Assembly: GCA_024734495.1 (NCBI GenBank)
Contig: JALMQS010000075.1
Location: forward strand, 9,854,757-9,918,756
DNA from: Forficula auricularia
Taxonomy: Eukaryota > Arthropoda > Insecta > Dermaptera > Forficulidae
Direction of reading: 5' to 3'
Length of the DNA stretch: 64,000 nt
Shown here: one piece after another, positions 21,600-32,734 of the stretch
Layout of the letters: every line of letters starts with the position of its first letter
Position numbering within the stretch: the first letter of the stretch is position 1
The notes under the pieces: model-generated
Database searches by the model: none
Seen by the model: only the letters and a program-made list of their open reading frames with translations
Told to the model about the DNA's origin: nothing
Made by a program: the position numbers and the translations under genes

Positions 21600-22150
21600 T
21601 GCAAAAAATCGCAGTTTTGTCCTTCATAAAATGAAAGTTACTGATTCTAGGAACTTGATTCCAATCTCATTCTGTAGGAAATCATATTGACTTGAACGTT
21701 TACTTGGACCACTTTTTTGATAAAACTCTTAGATTTATAGATATCCTGCATTTTCCATGACGCATGAGGATTCGGATCATACCCTGTCCTTGGAAAATGT
21801 AGCATATCTATAAATCAAAGAGTTTTAACAAAAAAGTGGTCCAAGTAAACGTTCAAGTCAACAAAATTTTCTAGAGAATGAGATAGAAATCAAGTTTCTA
21901 AGATAAGTGCTTTTCAATTTATGAAGGAAAAACTGAATTTTTTTGTAAAATATTGTATTTTTCAAAATTTCAACCTCATTGCGACACCAGTTACCATTAT
22001 CCAATTAATATGAAACTTTATATAATTGTAGCAAATTTAATCTAATTTTAAAATGTATAGATGCATCTTTGTTGAAAACTTGCTCCTACATGGTTAAAAT
22101 GGTGAAAAATCAAAAAAAGTTCGAGTTTTAGGGATATTCAAAAGTGATTC
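21600..22150. repeat. palindromic repeat
   Basis: Centred near 21777: 'gaacgtttacttggaccact' before the centre and its inverse after. A half copy is at 480-1045. No coding; the ORF 21400-21627 is a by-product. Confidence 0.65.
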
Positions 22151-22487
22151 CGGGGGCTTTTTTGGATCCCCATTAAAAATCGAACTATTAGAGCTATTTT
22201 GCATTTCTTTTTTTAATCAGCGAGAAAATGTGTCCTCTTTAATTTACTATAGAACGGTTATTTATAAAATATGAACTGTTTTCGTGATATAAGCGAAAAG
22301 CTTGAAAAAGCCGCCAAAAGTTGTCCCCAACACTTTCGAGGTGAGACCCTTCATGGCATAAATAATTATTGAGATATCGACTCGATTTTTTAGGAGGGAG
22401 CAGTACCATCTGCCTCCTTAACTACGCGAATGCAGGAGTAGTAACTTTAATAGGAATTTCAAGAGAATTATAATGAGAAAAGATTAC

Positions 22488-22634
22488 CTTTTAACGAAAT
22501 TTCGAGAAAACCCAATAAAATGTACACCAGGAAGTTCAATCATGCATACTACAATATAATTTAGATATTTATCTCCAGTAGATAAACTAACCGAATTGTG
22601 AGATAATCCATAATACACTAAAGATACTGAAATC
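22488..22634 (-). CDS. transporter exon 8
   Basis: Acceptor TTCCAG, phase completes the Trp of exon 7: ISVSLVYYGLSHNSVSLSTG, then YLNYIVVCMIELPGVHFIGF (helix), FVKR|GTAATC. Corresponds to the seventh and eighth helices of the family. Intact frame. Confidence 0.92.
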
Positions 22635-22784
22635 CTGGAACAATTTTTTTAATGAAAACTTTAATTATATATGCATATTATTTTCATATGATATACACAT
22701 GGTATGTTCAAAAAATATTTAAACTTTGATAGACAAAAATACAATTAATCATTTAGAGATCTGGAACCCAGACTTGGTATCGTT

Positions 22785-23431
22785 TTTTATTACTTTACCA
22801 TTCAGGGTATGGTCAAGTATTGTAATCGTGCATGACAAAAGTGTTTTTTCCTTCTTTTTTCGAAATATCTCAAAAACGGCTGAACTATTTTAATTAGAAA
22901 AATTGAGCAAAACCATGGCATTTCGCTCTAGAAATAAGCTGACGTGTCCTTGATGTGGCCATCCACTTGACTTTAACATACAACCTGGCCCCTTTCTTTT
23001 ATTTAATATTTAATAAAATTATATAGGGAGAGGGGTTAGTTTTTGCTTTTTTAGACTCCTGAGGGCCCACTGATTATGTATACAAAATTTGGTTGAGTTG
23101 GGTAAATGGCCAAGATTTTAATTTTTTGTCCCAGCACCCCCCTCCCCCCATTTTGGGCGGTTAGTTTTTGCATTTTTAGACTTGTGGGGTCCCACTGTTT
23201 ATGTATACAAAATTTGGTTGAGTTTGGTAAATGGCCAAAATTTTAATTTTTTGACCCCGCACTCCCCCTCCATTTTGGGCGGTTAGTTTTTGCATTTTTA
23301 GACTTCTGGGGTCCCACTGATTGTGTATACAAAATTTGGTTAAGTTTGGTCAAATGGCCTAGATTTTTAATTTTTAACCTCCACCCCCCTTAATTTTGGG
23401 TCGATATGCACCAAAATCTAATCAGCTCTGC
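22785..23431. repeat. family A copies, left side of the R2-like insertion
   Basis: A short plus-oriented piece (22785-22930) abuts a minus-oriented copy (22930-23431). The latter stops at 'aatctaatcagctct' and resumes at 28061 with 'aatggaccaaaactacgtg'. Undisturbed copies have seven or eight bases between these words. Confidence 0.8.
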
Positions 23432-24766
23432 GCTGGCGGCAAGGACACACGTGGATTTCTACAGCTCCGCTAAAAGTGCCTTGAAGATGGTCTCTGTGTG
23501 GAATTAAATCACGACATCTTTTGGGTGAGTACCTGAGTGCAGCATTTGTTAGGGGCCCCGGCCCTGAGGCCCTAAGCCCGCGGGATGACCCCCTGGGGGC
23601 TTTCTTTCCCCATAGTGACACTTTATTTTCTGGAGGGATCATTTCGATTCCTTGAGCTTGGGGAACTTTTTAGCTAAATGGCATACATCATCTCTTATAG
23701 GAAAAAAATTTTGGTTGGATTCTGACCATGGAAAGGGGCCCAAAGTATTACTTTTCTGTTTTTATTAATAGAGCTATTCAGACAAAGGAATTTTCATTAC
23801 ATCATCTCTCTTTGTCTAGCATGATCCTATTAATACATCATCATTAATGACGTCTTCTCTTTCGTCATTCCTTTCAACCTGCCGCGGAATTTGAAAAGTG
23901 ATATAATTTTTTTTCTTTTTTGCTGCACCAGGGCTCCCCCCCCCCCCCCACCATTTTATTCTCACAGGTCATCTGTTGCTGTGTTGTCGCCAGTGTATAG
24001 TGTGGGCGAGAGTTTTATTATTTTATTTCTCGCATGCACATTTGTAACCACTGACGCCCCCATTTCGTCGCCCTAATCACCATTGTTCATTAATTTATTA
24101 AATCAAATCCATTATCATTTAAATTATTATTCATTATTTATTAAATCATTCCAATTTTATTATATTGACCTGTATACTTGCCAGTATCACGTGTATGCGG
24201 GAGACTAATTTTTTATATTACTCGCATACACAGTTTTAAATATTGACGTCTCCCATTTTATCAATTTGACCGCTAATATTCATTAATTTATTTTATAACA
24301 TTTATTCATCATTCGACTTATTATTTCTTTAATTAATTATTTATTGAATCATGACAATTTTGTTTTATTTTATTTATTCATTGTGGCATTAGTGGCGGTC
24401 TCTCAGGCTCAGTGGTTATGTAGAGAAACGAGACACGCACGGTCCGTGAATCATTTACTTACCCTTGCTCCAAAGGCCCTCCCTCCTAAAAAGTCACCCT
24501 GATGGGCCGCAGTGGTGTGAAAAAACCCCTTAATGTATACCATAATCCCCGGTCACGTGCGTGTTAAATTAGGGCAAGTATTAAGGAAGCACTAAGTCCG
24601 GTCTGAGCGGGCAATCAGGCCGGAAAGTCAACCCCCTCACCTTAGTGCGCAAAGGGGGCTCTGTCGAGACTTTTAGTCTTAAAGTCGAGTCCAATTATTG
24701 AAAAAAAATTTTTTTAAGCCCCCAGTCCATTAGTCTGGGGGTTAGACTCGCACCTCATTACCGATT
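23432..24766 (+). other. 5' region of the R2-like element
   Basis: No ORF of note. The first ~70 bases can fold: CAAGGACAC with GTGCCTTG, and TGGCGG with CCGCTA inside it, a nested-pseudoknot order reminiscent of R2 5'-end ribozymes but without an evident P4. A C13-type run is at 23937-23949. The minus-strand ORF at 23418-23642 is not supported. Confidence 0.4.
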
Positions 24767-27700
24767 ATGTCAGAAGTTGAAGTCCACGTGTGCCCGCACT
24801 GTAGTAAGGCCTTCACTTCAAAAAGGGGCCTCGGGATACATTGCTCCCGCCAACATAAGCTAGAGTATAATGCGACCATTAACATCCCGGCCAAGGTACC
24901 TAGATGGAAGGCTGAGGAAGAACGCATACTAGCGCGACTCGAAGTCGAGGCCCCGGAGGGCGTCCGGTTGAATGAATACCTCGCTGCAAGATTCGAAGGT
25001 AGAACGCTCGGATCAATAAAGGGAAAGAGGAAGACGATCGCATACAAAAAAATAGTTTCTGATTTCAAAGAAGAACATAAGCGATCGCACCCTCCTTCCC
25101 CAGGACGCTCTCCAAACACGGATATATACAATGAAGATGCCTTTGGGACGTCGAGACCAGGGCCATCCACCGAGATCGAGGCGCCGAACGACGAAGACCG
25201 ATTAGAAGACATTTTGGAGGAAGAGCCCACCAGACAAGATCACGAAGAGCCCACCGAAGGAGAAGATCAAGATGAGCCAGAGGGAGAACCGCCCTCCGCC
25301 GACCCGTGGGTGGAAAATGTAGAAGATGCTCCTGAGCCGCCGTTAATTGTGGCCCTTAAGGCATATCTATCAATTGTAAATCGTGACGCTGTTGTGGGAG
25401 GGATCGTGGCTAGTGCTCTGGGTGGGGAATCATGGGATGGGTTGCTTGAGGCTTGGTTGCGGAGGTGGGGGCCGGGCCCGGTGGATTGTGTGGAGAGGGT
25501 GGTGGAGCCTAGAGGTCCTGAGATCAGACCTCAACCGATCGGTAGGGGGGGCGTCGCAGGGCGAGTCGTGCGGCCTACAATCGCATGCAGGGTAAGTGGT
25601 TCAAAAACAAAAATATGGCCGTGAGGGAGGTACTTGAGGGGGTTCCGGATCGCAGCGTGGGGTTCCCTGCATTGAGGCAGTACTGGGGACCTGTGCTCGG
25701 TGACTGTCGCGGCGAACTCTCCGCGGTTTCCGATCGCCCTTGGGTCCTTCCTCTCCCGATAACCCTCGAGGAACTAAATGGTACCGGCGGATCGGTCAAG
25801 TCGGCAGCGGGGCCAGACGGTCTCTCGTCGGGGTCTTGGAAAAGAATCCCGGCTGTGGATCGTGTCGCCCTGCTAAATGCGATTCTCCTCGAGGGCACGG
25901 TCCCACAGGCTCTGTCCCGCGCTCGCACTGTGATGTTCCCCAAGATTGCTTCACCGACCTCTCCGCAGCATTATAGGCCAATCACGGTGAACTCTGTTGT
26001 CGCTCGGCAGCTTAGCAGGATCCTCCTGCGTAGGTTGGAGGGTACTGTTGAGCTGCGGAGTGACCAGAGGGGCTTTACCAGGGCCGATGGTTGCGCCGAG
26101 AACACCCAGGTCCTGGGGGCTGTCATCAGGGACGCGAGGCATCAGTTTAAAGAGCTACACGTCGCGTCTCTGGACATATCAAAGGCATTTGATACAATTT
26201 TGCATCAGCCCCTTATGGATATCCTGGGTGACCTGCTGGACCCTTCTCTCTGCTCCGTGATTAGGTCGGGGTACATGGGGGGGACAACATCAATTTCCCA
26301 CGAAGGCTCGCAATCAGACCCCATCAAGACCGGAAGGGGCGTGAGGCAGGGGGATCCTCTCTCTCCCTTTCTTTTTAACTTGGCGGCAAAACATGTATTA
26401 GACCAGTTATCCCCGGACATTGGTTATGATCTCGGAGGGGTACGCATTGGGTCTCTTTCCTTTGCGGACGACGTCGTTCTTGTAACGGCGTCGGGGCGTG
26501 GAATGAGGTCTCAGCTTCGCTCCTTTGAATCCGCTGCCGCTGCGCTGGGGATGCGTATAAATGCCGCCAAGTCTGTTGTGCTCTCGCTGGTGCCCGCGGG
26601 GAAGGACAGGAAAATCCGTGTCTGTACAGACTTCGACTTCCGGGTGGATGGTGGACGCCTGACTCCCTTGGGGGTGGGCGACTCCTTTCCCTATCTTGGA
26701 GTCCGCCTCGACAGCTCGGGCATTGTCACCTCGGGGTGGTCGGTGGGACCACTGCTGGAGAGGGTGAGGGCTGCTCCACTAAAGGCCTCACAGAAGCTGG
26801 AGATAGTGCGAAACCATATAATACCCTCATCTATTCACCCTCTCGTTCTCGGAGGGAGTTCAGTCGGTCAATTGTCAGCGGCCGACAGAAAGATTCGATC
26901 TTTTGTAAGATCGATCTTAAAACTCCCCGAGACACCCCTTTGGGTTATTTCCACTCCAAAATTAGGGATGGCGGGCTCGGGCTGCAATCCCTGGGTTCTT
27001 TTATACCTCTCCTGGTGCACAATAGGCTTAACAAAATGCGAACATCAGATTACCCAGCTGCCAGGGTGGCAGCTGAGTCTCACACGTGCACCAGGAGATT
27101 GGCATGGGCAGAACGAGTCCTCCGTAAGTTCGGCGGGGTGGAGGGGGTTGGTGAGTACTGGCGCGAGAACTTACATAGCAGCGTCGACGGGAGGGATCTG
27201 GAGATGTGCGCGGGGGCAAAGCCCTCATATAATTTTATGATGCACCCGGACCCGATTAAGAACAATATCTTTATTGAACTATGTAGACTTAGGTCGGGGT
27301 CTCTTCCTTCGGCCGTTAGAACAAGTAGGGGAAGGCGGCCGGAGGGTCCACCCATGTGTAGGGCCGGGTGTAGAAAAACTGAGACGACAGGGCATATTCT
27401 CCAGTCGTGTGGGAGGACGCACGATGGAAGGCTCAGGAGGCATGATGCGGTAGTGAGACGTCTGGCTGATGAACTTATTAAAAAGGGAATGCGGGTCGAG
27501 CTCGAATATTTATATCAGAGCTCGGCCGGGAACAGGAAGCCAGACATCGTGGCGAAGGACGGGTCGGGGACGGTGTGGGTTCTGGATGTTCAGATAGTGT
27601 CAGCGCTCCTCGGACTGGGGGTTGCCCACAGAAACAAAATCAATTATTATAAGGGCAACTCCAGTCTGGTGAGCAACATTGCGGCAAGGTTTGGGGTGGG

Positions 27701-27896
27701 CTCGGGTTCTGTGAGAGTTGAAGCCATCACACTCTCGTGGAAGGGAGTGTGGTGGCATAAAGCGGTGCCTCCCCTTGTCGCCCTGGGAATTTCTCAGAGA
27801 ACTTTATACGATATGACCTTCAGGGCGATGAGGGGTTCATTAATGAATTTTTACAGCTTCAACAGGAGAACTTATAGGGAAATCGCCATCCGCTAG
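24767..27896 (+). CDS. R2-like ORF: zinc finger, reverse transcriptase, endonuclease (two frameshifts)
   Basis: A single polypeptide of about 1040 codons read in three frames. It starts at ATG 24767. An N-terminal C2H2 finger (CPHCSKAFTSKRGLGIHCSR, then QH) binds target DNA. An acidic spacer follows, then the basic RRRASRAAYNRMQGKWF. Reverse transcriptase follows: FDTILHQPL, GVRQGDPLSPFLF, and FADD at 26461-26472 (catalytic Asp pair). A C-terminal CCHC knuckle (CRAGC...H...SC) precedes a restriction-like endonuclease with KPDIVAKDG and WVLDVQIV (PD...D). This order defines the R2 clade. Frame breaks: a G7 run (25545-25551) and a C4 run (26925-26928), each one base short. No stop codon otherwise interrupts it, so the source element was recently active. 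Confidence 0.9.
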
Positions 27897-28060
27897 AAAT
27901 TGTATATAAAAAAGAAGAAAAAAGAAATTTTTTTTTGTAAATATATTATGTTAATATACCTATAATCATGTAAATAATCCTGTAATTAAATTCACCCGAT
28001 AATGTAAATATTTCTTGTTAGTGGAGGCCCCCACCTGCGTGGCCCAATAAACGAAAAATC

Positions 28061-29280
28061 AATGGACCAAAACTACGTGTGAAATTTGGTTTCTACTATT
28101 TTTGAGCTAGCTCGTCCACAAAATTTGGTAACGCACAGACTGACAACCAGACAGACAGACTAACTAACTAACAGACATTTTGACAAAACAATTATTATCT
28201 CGAAAAATATAATTTTTTCGATGTTCACTTATTAGAGCTTTTTTGTAGAGCGAAATACCATGGTTTTGCTCAATTTTTTTAATCAAAATAGTTTCATCTG
28301 TTTTTGAGATATTTTGAAAAAAAGTAGGAAAAAACACTTTTTTTATGGTAAAGTAAAAAGTCCTAAACACCGAAAAAATTATATTTTTCGAGATAATAAT
28401 TGTTTCGTCAAAATGTCTGTTAGTTAGTCTGTGCGTTATCAAATTTTTGTGTACGAACTAGCTCAAAAACTAATGTGAATATCGAAACCAAATTTCACAC
28501 GTAGTTTTGGTCCATTGAGATTAAGAGCTGATTAGATTTTGGTGCATATCGACCCAAAATTAAGGGGGGTGGAGGAGTTAAAAATTAAAAATTTAGGCCG
28601 TTTGACCAAACTCAACCAAATTTTGTGTACATAATCAGTGGACCCCCAGAAGTCTAAAAATGCAAAAACTAAACGCCCAAAATGGGGGTGTAAGGGTCAA
28701 AAAATAAAAATATAGGCTCTTGTACAAAACTCAACCAAATTTTGTATACATAATCAGTGGGCCCACAGTAATCTAAAAATTCAAAAACTAACCGCTCAAA
28801 ATGGATGGGGGGGAGGTGGGATATAGGGTAAAAAATGAAAATCTAAGCTCTTATACCAAACTCAATCAAATTTTGTATACATAATCAGTGGACCCCCAGA
28901 AGTCTAAAAATGCAAAAACTAAACGCCCAAAATGGGGGTGTAAGGTCAAAAAATAAAAATATAGGCTCTTGTACAAAACTCAACCAAATTTTGTATACAT
29001 AATCAGTGGGCCCACAGTAATCTAAAAATTCAAAAACTAACCGCCCAAAATGGATGGGTGGGGTATAGGGTAAAAAATGAAAATCTAAGCTCTTATACCA
29101 AACTCAATCAAATTTTGTATACATAATCAGTGGGCTCCTAGGAGTCAAAAAAATGCAAAAATTTACCCCCTCCCCTGCATGATTATAAATAATTTTATTA
29201 AATATTAAATATAAGTGAGAGGCCAGGTTGTATGGTAAAGTCGAGTGGATGGCCACATCAGAACAGGTCAGCTTATTTCA
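28061..29280. repeat. family A copies, right side of the R2-like insertion
   Basis: 28061-28350 completes the interrupted minus-oriented copy. 28365-29280 is a further plus-oriented copy with an internal duplication of about 210 bp ('aaaatgggggtgtaagg' occurs twice). Confidence 0.75.
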
Positions 29281-29870
29281 TTACCTGCCGTTACAAATAA
29301 ACACAAACAACAGGCATAGCATCTCAATTTTGTATCACATCTCTCTTTGTTTTACTCTTTCTGCCTACCTTGTTTATGTATAATCGAATCTTAAAATAAC
29401 ATCCATGCAATTTATAATTCCTTGCGATCTTTCTAAAGCCTATGCAATTTTTTATTTATTTTTTAACGTTTTGAGATTGTTTTTTGTTTTTTATAAATAA
29501 TTGAACAAAATGTGGTGGTGTTAGGGAAAAGGGCCTTTATCTCCACCTACCATTTTTTTCAGGAATGGCAAAAATCTGAGTTAAATGTGGGTATAATTTT
29601 TGATCACATATTTGAATCAGCAGCAAATTTTCTTCGGAATAGAAATAATAGGAGGTAAAAATGGAAGAAATCCGCTATTTTTTACCTGCTTAAAAATTGT
29701 CAAAATTTAAACGGCTATAACTCAAAACTACGTGTATTTGATTTATAAATATTCAAAAATTCATAAGTGAGTTCATTTTTAGAAATTTTGGGCGGACAAA
29801 AAGGCTTTTGTTTAGTTGTGTCTCTAGAAACAGGAGATCCATTATAGACCGAGAGCTACTGACCATTTCA
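29281..29870. other. intron DNA, nothing recognised
   Basis: AT-rich, with no bounded element or exon seen. Confidence 0.4.
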
Positions 29871-30770
29871 GAATCCAAATAACATATCCTATCCTGTAGT
29901 GTGATCAGCACACACCCCGAAAGTCAAATTCTTACTCCCCAAATCGAGTCATTTTTAGGGGCAATCGACCCCTGAAGATGTCAAAAATACCGTAAAATCA
30001 CCTCATTGATTATAACTCCTAAACTGTTTACTCTACAGCAAATTCCATTAGAAACGAAATTGTAGAGGATGTAATTTTTGACATTTTTGTTAAAAAAATT
30101 TGAAAATACTAACCAAAATGGGGGGGGGGGGGGTCAAAAATAAAATTCTAGTCCTTTCTACCAAACTCAACCAAATTTTGTATACATATTCTGTGGGCCC
30201 CCAAAAGGCTAGAAATGCAAAAACTGACCACCTGCGTGGGAATTGGGGGGAGGGTAAAAAATGAAAATCTAGGGCTTTGTACCAAACTCAACCAAATTTG
30301 TATACATATTTTGTGGACCCTCAGAACGCTAGAAATGCAGAAACTATGTTAAGTTTGGTACAAGGGTTTAGATTTTCATTTTTGACCCTCCCCCATTTTG
30401 GGTGGTTAGTTTTTGCATTCCTAGTTTTCTGGGGTTCCACAGAATATCTATAAGAAATTTGGTTGAGTTTGGCCGAAAGGGCTAGAATTTTCATTTTTGA
30501 CTATCCCCCCATTTTGGATGGTTATTTTCAAATTAAAAAAAATGTCAAAATTACATCCTCTACAATTTAGGTTCTAATGGAATTTGTCGTAGAGTAAACA
30601 GTTTAGGAGTTATATGTAATCAATGAGGTGATTTTACGGTATTTTTTGACATCTTCAGGGGTCGATTACCCTTAAAAACGACTCGATTTGGGGAGTAAGA
30701 ATTTGACTTTCGGGGTGTGTGCTGATCACACTACAATATGGGATATGTTATTTGATTCTGAAATCATCTT
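29870..30770. repeat. large palindrome, arms ~235 bp
   Basis: Arms about 29878-30112 and 30528-30755 are inverse copies ('gatcagcacacaccccgaaa', 'tgaagatgtcaaaaata'). The ~400-bp centre is itself a diverged inverse pair containing the 'actcaaccaaattttgtat' word and a G run. No coding. Confidence 0.7.
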
Positions 30771-31055
30771 TCAAAATGGTCAGTCAGCTCCTAGACTATT
30801 AGCTGAATTTTTGATCAGGTGAAGATAAGGGCATTTTTTTCTGACATTATCAGGTTCTGCGATCCATTTCTAAAAATCCCTTTACTAAAAGTTTTCAAGC
30901 TTTATGCACGTTACTAAAATTGCGTTGTTGCAGATAAGCCAATAATGTTCTAATTTATTTGCTTTTCTGATACCATTCTCCGATTTTTTTTTTGGATCAA
31001 CTTTGTATATTTGTGCCGTATTATTTGATATTTTACTTATTATTTTTATATTTAC

Positions 31056-31150
31056 CAAATGAAAGATAGACCAATTAATCGGAGAATTAAAATTTTTGAT
31101 TTCAGTAGTTGTTTCAAGGCATATTTTTGTTCCACATGTTCGTTTGATGA
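31056..31150 (-). CDS. transporter exon 7 (95 nt)
   Basis: Between TTATTCCAG and TG|GTAAAT. Phase 0 start: SSNEHVEQKYALKQLLKSKI then LILRLIGLSFIW. This is the cytosolic loop and the start of the following helix. The two leftover bases join the G of exon 8 to make Trp. Longer ORFs here in other frames (30885-31247) are shadows. Confidence 0.88.
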
Positions 31151-31209
31151 CTGGAATAATCATTTTTATATTAAATGTATTGGCAAATTAATACATAAAA
31201 CATACCTAC

Positions 31210-31366
31210 CAAGTGAAAAGCTACCCGACTCATGGAACTATGAATAGACTGTCTGATTTCGTTGGTTATAGATACATGGTTTAGCCGGGCTGCTCTGTAT
31301 AAAATAGAGATTGCGTCTTCGCTTTTTCCTCGAGATAATAGCCATATGATGGAATCTGGTAATATC
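31210..31366 (-). CDS. transporter exon 6
   Basis: Acceptor GTCTAG, then ILPDSIIWLLSRGKSEDAIS and ILYRAARLNHVSITNEI, matching the family segment usually written P-E-S-P-R-W-L. Here it reads P-D-S-I-I-W-L, so the usual Arg is absent. Ends HL|GTAGGT in phase 0. Only 59 bp separates it from exon 7. Confidence 0.9.
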
Positions 31367-31717
31367 CTAGACCAACCAAAGGGAGATATTAATTTTCATT
31401 ATTCTATGCAAAAATATAATCATACTTAAAAAAACTAAACTTTTTTGGTAATAAGGCTTTAGGTCTTGGGTAAATTTAGTTTCAAATACACTTGGTAAGT
31501 TTAAGTAGAGGTAACCCATCTATAACACGGTAGATAGGTTCCTAGAAAATGCCGTGCTGTGTGAAACCGTGTTATATGAGACCGAGAGCCAGTAGAAAAA
31601 GGGTCTACGTTCCAAAAACTTGTCAAAAACATTTTTTGAACCTTTTAGGTCGTTTATTCGCAATTCAAAAACAGCATAGTATTAGTAGTAATTTATTCAG
31701 TGAGGACAAGCATTTAA

Positions 31718-32010
31718 TCAGGGGTGCCCATCAGGGGGGGGGGGTTGAAGTTCTGAACATTTCATCTGGTTGGACTTAATCTTATACAAAAACAAAACGT
31801 CAGAAGCAATCATAGAAAAAGAAACAAAAGGCAGACGGAAAGTTTCAGCAGTAGAAGCATAATCATGGTCAAACCTTGACATAGGATTGCCGGAAAGGAA
31901 TGCCAATTGTCTCATAACTTTGCGCTGAATTCTCTCTAGTTTGTCCATGTTAATCTTTCCGATAGGCCTCCAAATTGTTGATGCATACATTAATACAGAT
32001 TTGATCAAAG
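31718..32010 (-). pseudogene. LINE reverse-transcriptase C-terminal fragment, 3' half
   Basis: TLIKSVLMYASTIWRP, MDKLERIQRKVMRQLAFLSG: the thumb-side end of a non-LTR reverse transcriptase. It continues at 34468-34640 (similar to 61020-61190) across the PLE that split it. A related copy is at 60862-61050. Confidence 0.8.
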
Positions 32011-32138
32011 TTATGTACAAGTTTTTTTTTACTTATGGAAAGTGGTGTAGGTTTTAGGTGAAACATGATGTTAGTTAATAGAGTAAAGGGTGTGTAGTTT
32101 CACAGTGAATGAAATAAAACTCAAAGAGGTTTATACAA

Positions 32139-32177
32139 ACTCAATATATTTCGGATTATTAGTCCATCATCAGGAGT
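32139..32177 (-). ncRNA. hammerhead ribozyme-like motif (PLE left end)
   Basis: ACTC, CTGATGA, extra T, GGA...TCC hairpin, GAAA, ATAT stem III, T, GAGT. ACTC/GAGT closes stem I. Mirror copy at 34352-34390. Confidence 0.6.
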
Positions 32178-32734
32178 TTACAAGTTAATACTAATAATAA
32201 TTGAACGAGTGGTCGCCATTCTTGACATTCAAATCATGGTTACCAATATAACAAAATATAACATTCAAATCTTACATACCAACCTAACACAAGAAAAACA
32301 CCAATGAAAATTTAAAATTTAAAAAATTGTTTTACAAAGATTTTTCTTTTTTAATTATAAAATATATAAATGTAAATATAAGAAATCTAAGTAAATATGA
32401 ATATTAATATAAATAAAAATTACAAGTATAAATATAAAGTCTTTTTAGAATTAAATTAGAAAATAAAATTACAAATTTAAGTCATAGACACAAAATTAAT
32501 TATAAATATCAATTTACAAATAAGCCTAAATAACATATAGAGATGAAGAATTAAGATAAAACATAATAGGGATAAATTAGATGAGATAAATTACAATATA
32601 CAACAATTTTTGTGGTTATCTCATATATCAAAATGTCATTTATTTTAGAAGACTGAAGGCGCGTGATTTGAATTTAATTTTGATTGTAATTTGGGAAATA
32701 GTATATATTTGAGAGAGACTGAGGTTAAGTTTTT

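Larger units (their letters stand above)
23432..28060 (+). mobile_element. R2-like non-LTR retrotransposon, near full length
   Basis: Inserted in a family A repeat. Comparison with copies at 52250 and 55690 gives both junctions. About 1.3 kb of 5' sequence precedes the ORF. Then come the ORF (24767-27896) and a ~160-bp 3' tail rich in A/T and ending GGCCCAATAAACGAAAAATC. There is no 28S rDNA at either flank. The G+C content of the ORF is plainly higher than the host DNA around it. Confidence 0.88.

Noticed and set aside
25383..26420. Several ORFs on both strands over the R2-like gene
   Set aside because: Shadow frames of the RT-endonuclease ORF; no family motif in those frames.
23432..28060. 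A canonical R2 insertion in 28S rDNA
   Set aside because: Neither flank resembles rDNA; both are family A repeat.
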